64,000 bases of DNA from an uncultured Bacteroidales bacterium (GTDB taxonomy: Bacteria > Bacteroidota > Bacteroidia > Bacteroidales > UBA932): assembly GCA_944326305.1 (NCBI GenBank), contig CALVDL010000004.1:1-64000 (forward strand). The letters are read 5' to 3'. A model generated the notes under the pieces. It searched no databases and was not told the origin of the DNA. It saw nothing but the letters and a program-made list of their open reading frames with translations. Shown in pieces: positions 62,105-64,000 of this stretch. Within the stretch, counting starts at the first letter, position 1. Each line of letters opens with the position of its first letter. A program made the translations under genes and the position numbers.

Positions 62105-62677
62105 TCACACGTCTTTCTGCATGTGCTTCATCTGGTGCCCGAAGAAATCCTTCATTCCTGCCACGGTGAATCCCAGACGCAGGTAAAGGGCTTCCGCCTT
62201 GGGCTTGTCGATGTCGACTATCAGACCCACTTTCCTGAACCCGAGCCTTCTGGCCCTGTCGAATGCGGCTTCGAAGAGCTTGGACCCGATACCGCGTGAC
62301 CGCATCTGCGGGTCAACCCCTATGGAATCGAGGTAGAACTCCCCTGCCTCAGTCTCCTTTACGGTGGAAAAATCGTTCGGAGACTCTGTAAAGGCCGACA
62401 GGTCTTCTATTATAGGCTTTTTGAGCTCCTCATAAAAGGCCCCGTCATATCCGTTGACCGCCCCGCAGACCCTGTCTCCGTCGACTGCCACAATCGTGTT
62501 CCTGTAGCTGTACAATGTATTATCCGCCTCTACGTATCCCGTAATGCGTTCATGCAGGTTCTCCTCCGTCATCGACGGGTCCATGGCAAGAAACTCTTCC
62601 ACGGGCCATGCCGACATGATTAGCCACGCTACTGCACTCGCATCCCCTTTTCTGCAGTCTCTTACTGTAATTTCCAT
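62105..62677 (-). CDS. GNAT family N-acetyltransferase
   Basis: The 190-residue protein has the acetyl-CoA loop M-R-S-R-G-I-G-S-K-L preceded by the beta-4 strand (L-D-S-I-G-V) and followed by A-L-Y-L-R-L-G-F. Substrate is unknown. It is the gene after pyk in a minus-strand run (15-base gap) and precedes the two barrels. Confidence 0.87.
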   Translation of the reverse strand: MEITVRDCRKGDASAVAWLIMSAWPVEEFLAMDPSMTEENLHERITGYVEADNTLYSYRNTIVAVDGDRVCGAVNGYDGAFYEELKKPIIEDLSAFTESPNDFSTVKETEAGEFYLDSIGVDPQMRSRGIGSKLFEAAFDRARRLGFRKVGLIVDIDKPKAEALYLRLGFTVAGMKDFFGHQMKHMQKDV

Positions 62678-62692
62678 ATAAATGTCTTTAAA

Positions 62693-64000
62693 TCAGATAT
62701 ATTTGAACTCCATGTAGGTAGCTCCAAGCTCATCGTTGAAGCTGCCTCCGATAAACCCTACAAGGTCTCCCTCCTCCAGCATGCCGTCCTCGCGGAGAAG
62801 GGCGACGGCGTTGCGGACGAAGTCCTCCTTGCTTTTCTGCACATCGAATTTGTACGGGTAAACATCGTACGAGAGGGCCAGTTCCCTCATGGTGAAATCG
62901 TTGTAGCACATGGCGTAGATGGGCACCTTCGGCCTGAACTCAGCCAAATAGCGTCCTGTGCGCCCGGTCCATGTGTCGAATATTATGGCCTTGACAGGCA
63001 GGTCCTGCGTTGCCTCCACGAGGTTCTTTGCCAGGACGGCCGCGATAGGTTTCTTCACCATGTCAAGGTTCAGCTCCAGAGAAATGCCCAGCGACTTCTC
63101 TGTCTCCCTTGAAATCTTGGTCATGGTGCGGACTGCCTCCACAGGGTATTTTCCGCTTGCCGTCTCGCCGCTGAGCATGATGGCATCGGTGCTCTCGAAG
63201 ATGGCGTTGGCCACATCCGTCACCTCCGCCCTTGTCGGACGCGGGTTTTCTATCATGCTGTGGAGCATCTGCGTGGCTATAATCACCGGTTTTTTCCTCG
63301 AACGGCAGGTCTGTATCATCTGCTTCTGGATGACCGGTATCCTCTCCGCAGGTATCTCCACGCCGAGGTCCCCCCTCGCCACCATTACACCGTAGCAGTA
63401 GGAGAGGATGTCGTACAGGTTGTCTATGCCCTGCTGGTTCTCAATTTTGGATATTATCTTGATATGGCTGTTCCTGCTGTCCAGGATCTCCTGTATCTCG
63501 AGAATGTCGTCCTTGCTCCTGACGAATGAATGTGCGATGAAATCGATGTCTGCATCTATCGCCCAGTTGACGAATTTCCTGTCTTTCTCCGAAAGGGCCG
63601 GCAGGGAAATGTGCACGTTCGGCACATTGACGCTTTTCTTGCCCTTGATCACCCCGCTGTTCTGCACTTCGCACAGCAGCTTGTCATTCTCCTTGCCTGT
63701 TACGAACAGGTCCACGGCCCCGTCGTCGATAAGCACATGGGCCCCCACCGGCACATCCTTCACGAACTCCGCGCATGTAGTGTAAATGACCTTCGGTGTG
63801 CAGAGCCTGTCAGGCCCGTTGTGGATTTCTATCCAGTCCCCTTCCTTGACGACGAAGCCCACCGAGGACTCCATGGCCGTAAGGCGGATTTCAGGACCTT
63901 TGGTATCTATGAGGATGCCTATCTTGTCGGAGACGGCGCGTACATTGTCGACAATCTTCTGCGCCCCCTCTATACTTGCATGCGCGGAATTAATGCGGAC
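62693..64000 (-). CDS. pyk: Pyruvate kinase, 5' end outside the window
   Basis: The frame runs from the stop at 62693 to the window edge, giving 435 residues; the first about 40-50 are missing. Visible motifs are R-I-N-S-A-H-A (start of the barrel), D-T-K-G-P-E-I-R, the signature M-V-A-R-G-D-L-G-V-E-I-P with its catalytic neighbourhood, A-T-Q-M-L and R-P-T-R-A-E. The C-terminal domain is present to the end. It makes pyruvate and ATP in glycolysis. Any start codon inside the window, such as 63874, would be internal. Confidence 0.96.
   Translation of the reverse strand, partial: VRINSAHASIEGAQKIVDNVRAVSDKIGILIDTKGPEIRLTAMESSVGFVVKEGDWIEIHNGPDRLCTPKVIYTTCAEFVKDVPVGAHVLIDDGAVDLFVTGKENDKLLCEVQNSGVIKGKKSVNVPNVHISLPALSEKDRKFVNWAIDADIDFIAHSFVRSKDDILEIQEILDSRNSHIKIISKIENQQGIDNLYDILSYCYGVMVARGDLGVEIPAERIPVIQKQMIQTCRSRKKPVIIATQMLHSMIENPRPTRAEVTDVANAIFESTDAIMLSGETASGKYPVEAVRTMTKISRETEKSLGISLELNLDMVKKPIAAVLAKNLVEATQDLPVKAIIFDTWTGRTGRYLAEFRPKVPIYAMCYNDFTMRELALSYDVYPYKFDVQKSKEDFVRNAVALLREDGMLEEGDLVGFIGGSFNDELGATYMEFKYI

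Overview
The window looks like chromosomal DNA of an anaerobic Bacteroidales bacterium of roughly 50-55% GC. The support is: TAnnTTTG-type -7 promoter boxes, lipoprotein signals ending in SC, BACON, DUF4249, DUF4251, DUF5723, DUF3467 and DUF4595-like families, a TonB-dependent receptor, GH92 and GH76 mannosidases, rubrerythrin, and an A-type flavodiiron protein. Genus cannot be fixed from sequence alone. A Rikenellaceae (Alistipes) or related uncultivated Bacteroidales lineage would fit, partly because of a probable cysteate synthase.

Layout. 1-8274: a minus-strand alpha-mannan/glycan operon (GH92, GH76, a glutaminase-A-like DUF4965 protein, and a GH-like protein broken by two frameshifts). 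8438-13585: rubrerythrin, a DUF4249/TonB-receptor pair, and an unknown lipoprotein. 13691-22458: exported hydrolases (S9 dipeptidyl peptidase, choloylglycine-hydrolase-like enzyme, C1 peptidase), arginine deiminase, a BACON lipoprotein and phosphatidylserine synthase. 22585-29423: small housekeeping genes (maf, kdsC, DUF3467, queE, queD), a candidate structured RNA, and three decayed genes (gpsA tail, DUF418, Bcr/CflA MFS), followed by an intact AraC regulator. 29632-42767: housekeeping (valS, thioesterase, tatA, ABC-F, rlmB, M19 dipeptidase, cinA, pyrD, queA, acyltransferase). An XRE regulator there sits beside an AT-rich spacer full of TGTAAA/TTTACA motifs. 42853-44032: an AT-rich two-gene lipoprotein operon, one member carrying a RanBP2-type zinc finger. 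44150-51425: an operon for a heterodisulfide-reductase-like redox complex, followed by a cysteate-synthase-like PLP enzyme and an MscS channel. 51496-64000: rlmD, a Na/Pi symporter, small membrane proteins, a surface-protein/outer-membrane-barrel pair, flavodiiron protein, two small barrels, a GNAT enzyme, and pyruvate kinase running off the window end.

Most striking are: (i) the HdrC-HdrB-HdrA / ferredoxin / fused cytochrome b-HdrD operon that leads into a probable sulfonate-forming enzyme; (ii) the bacterial lipoprotein with a textbook RanBP2 zinc finger; (iii) the XRE gene with about a dozen TGTAAA sites upstream; (iv) four genes in different stages of decay, including one whose two frameshifts compensate each other; and (v) short repeats shared between distant intergenic regions. 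No tRNA, rRNA, CRISPR array or transposase gene was recognised.
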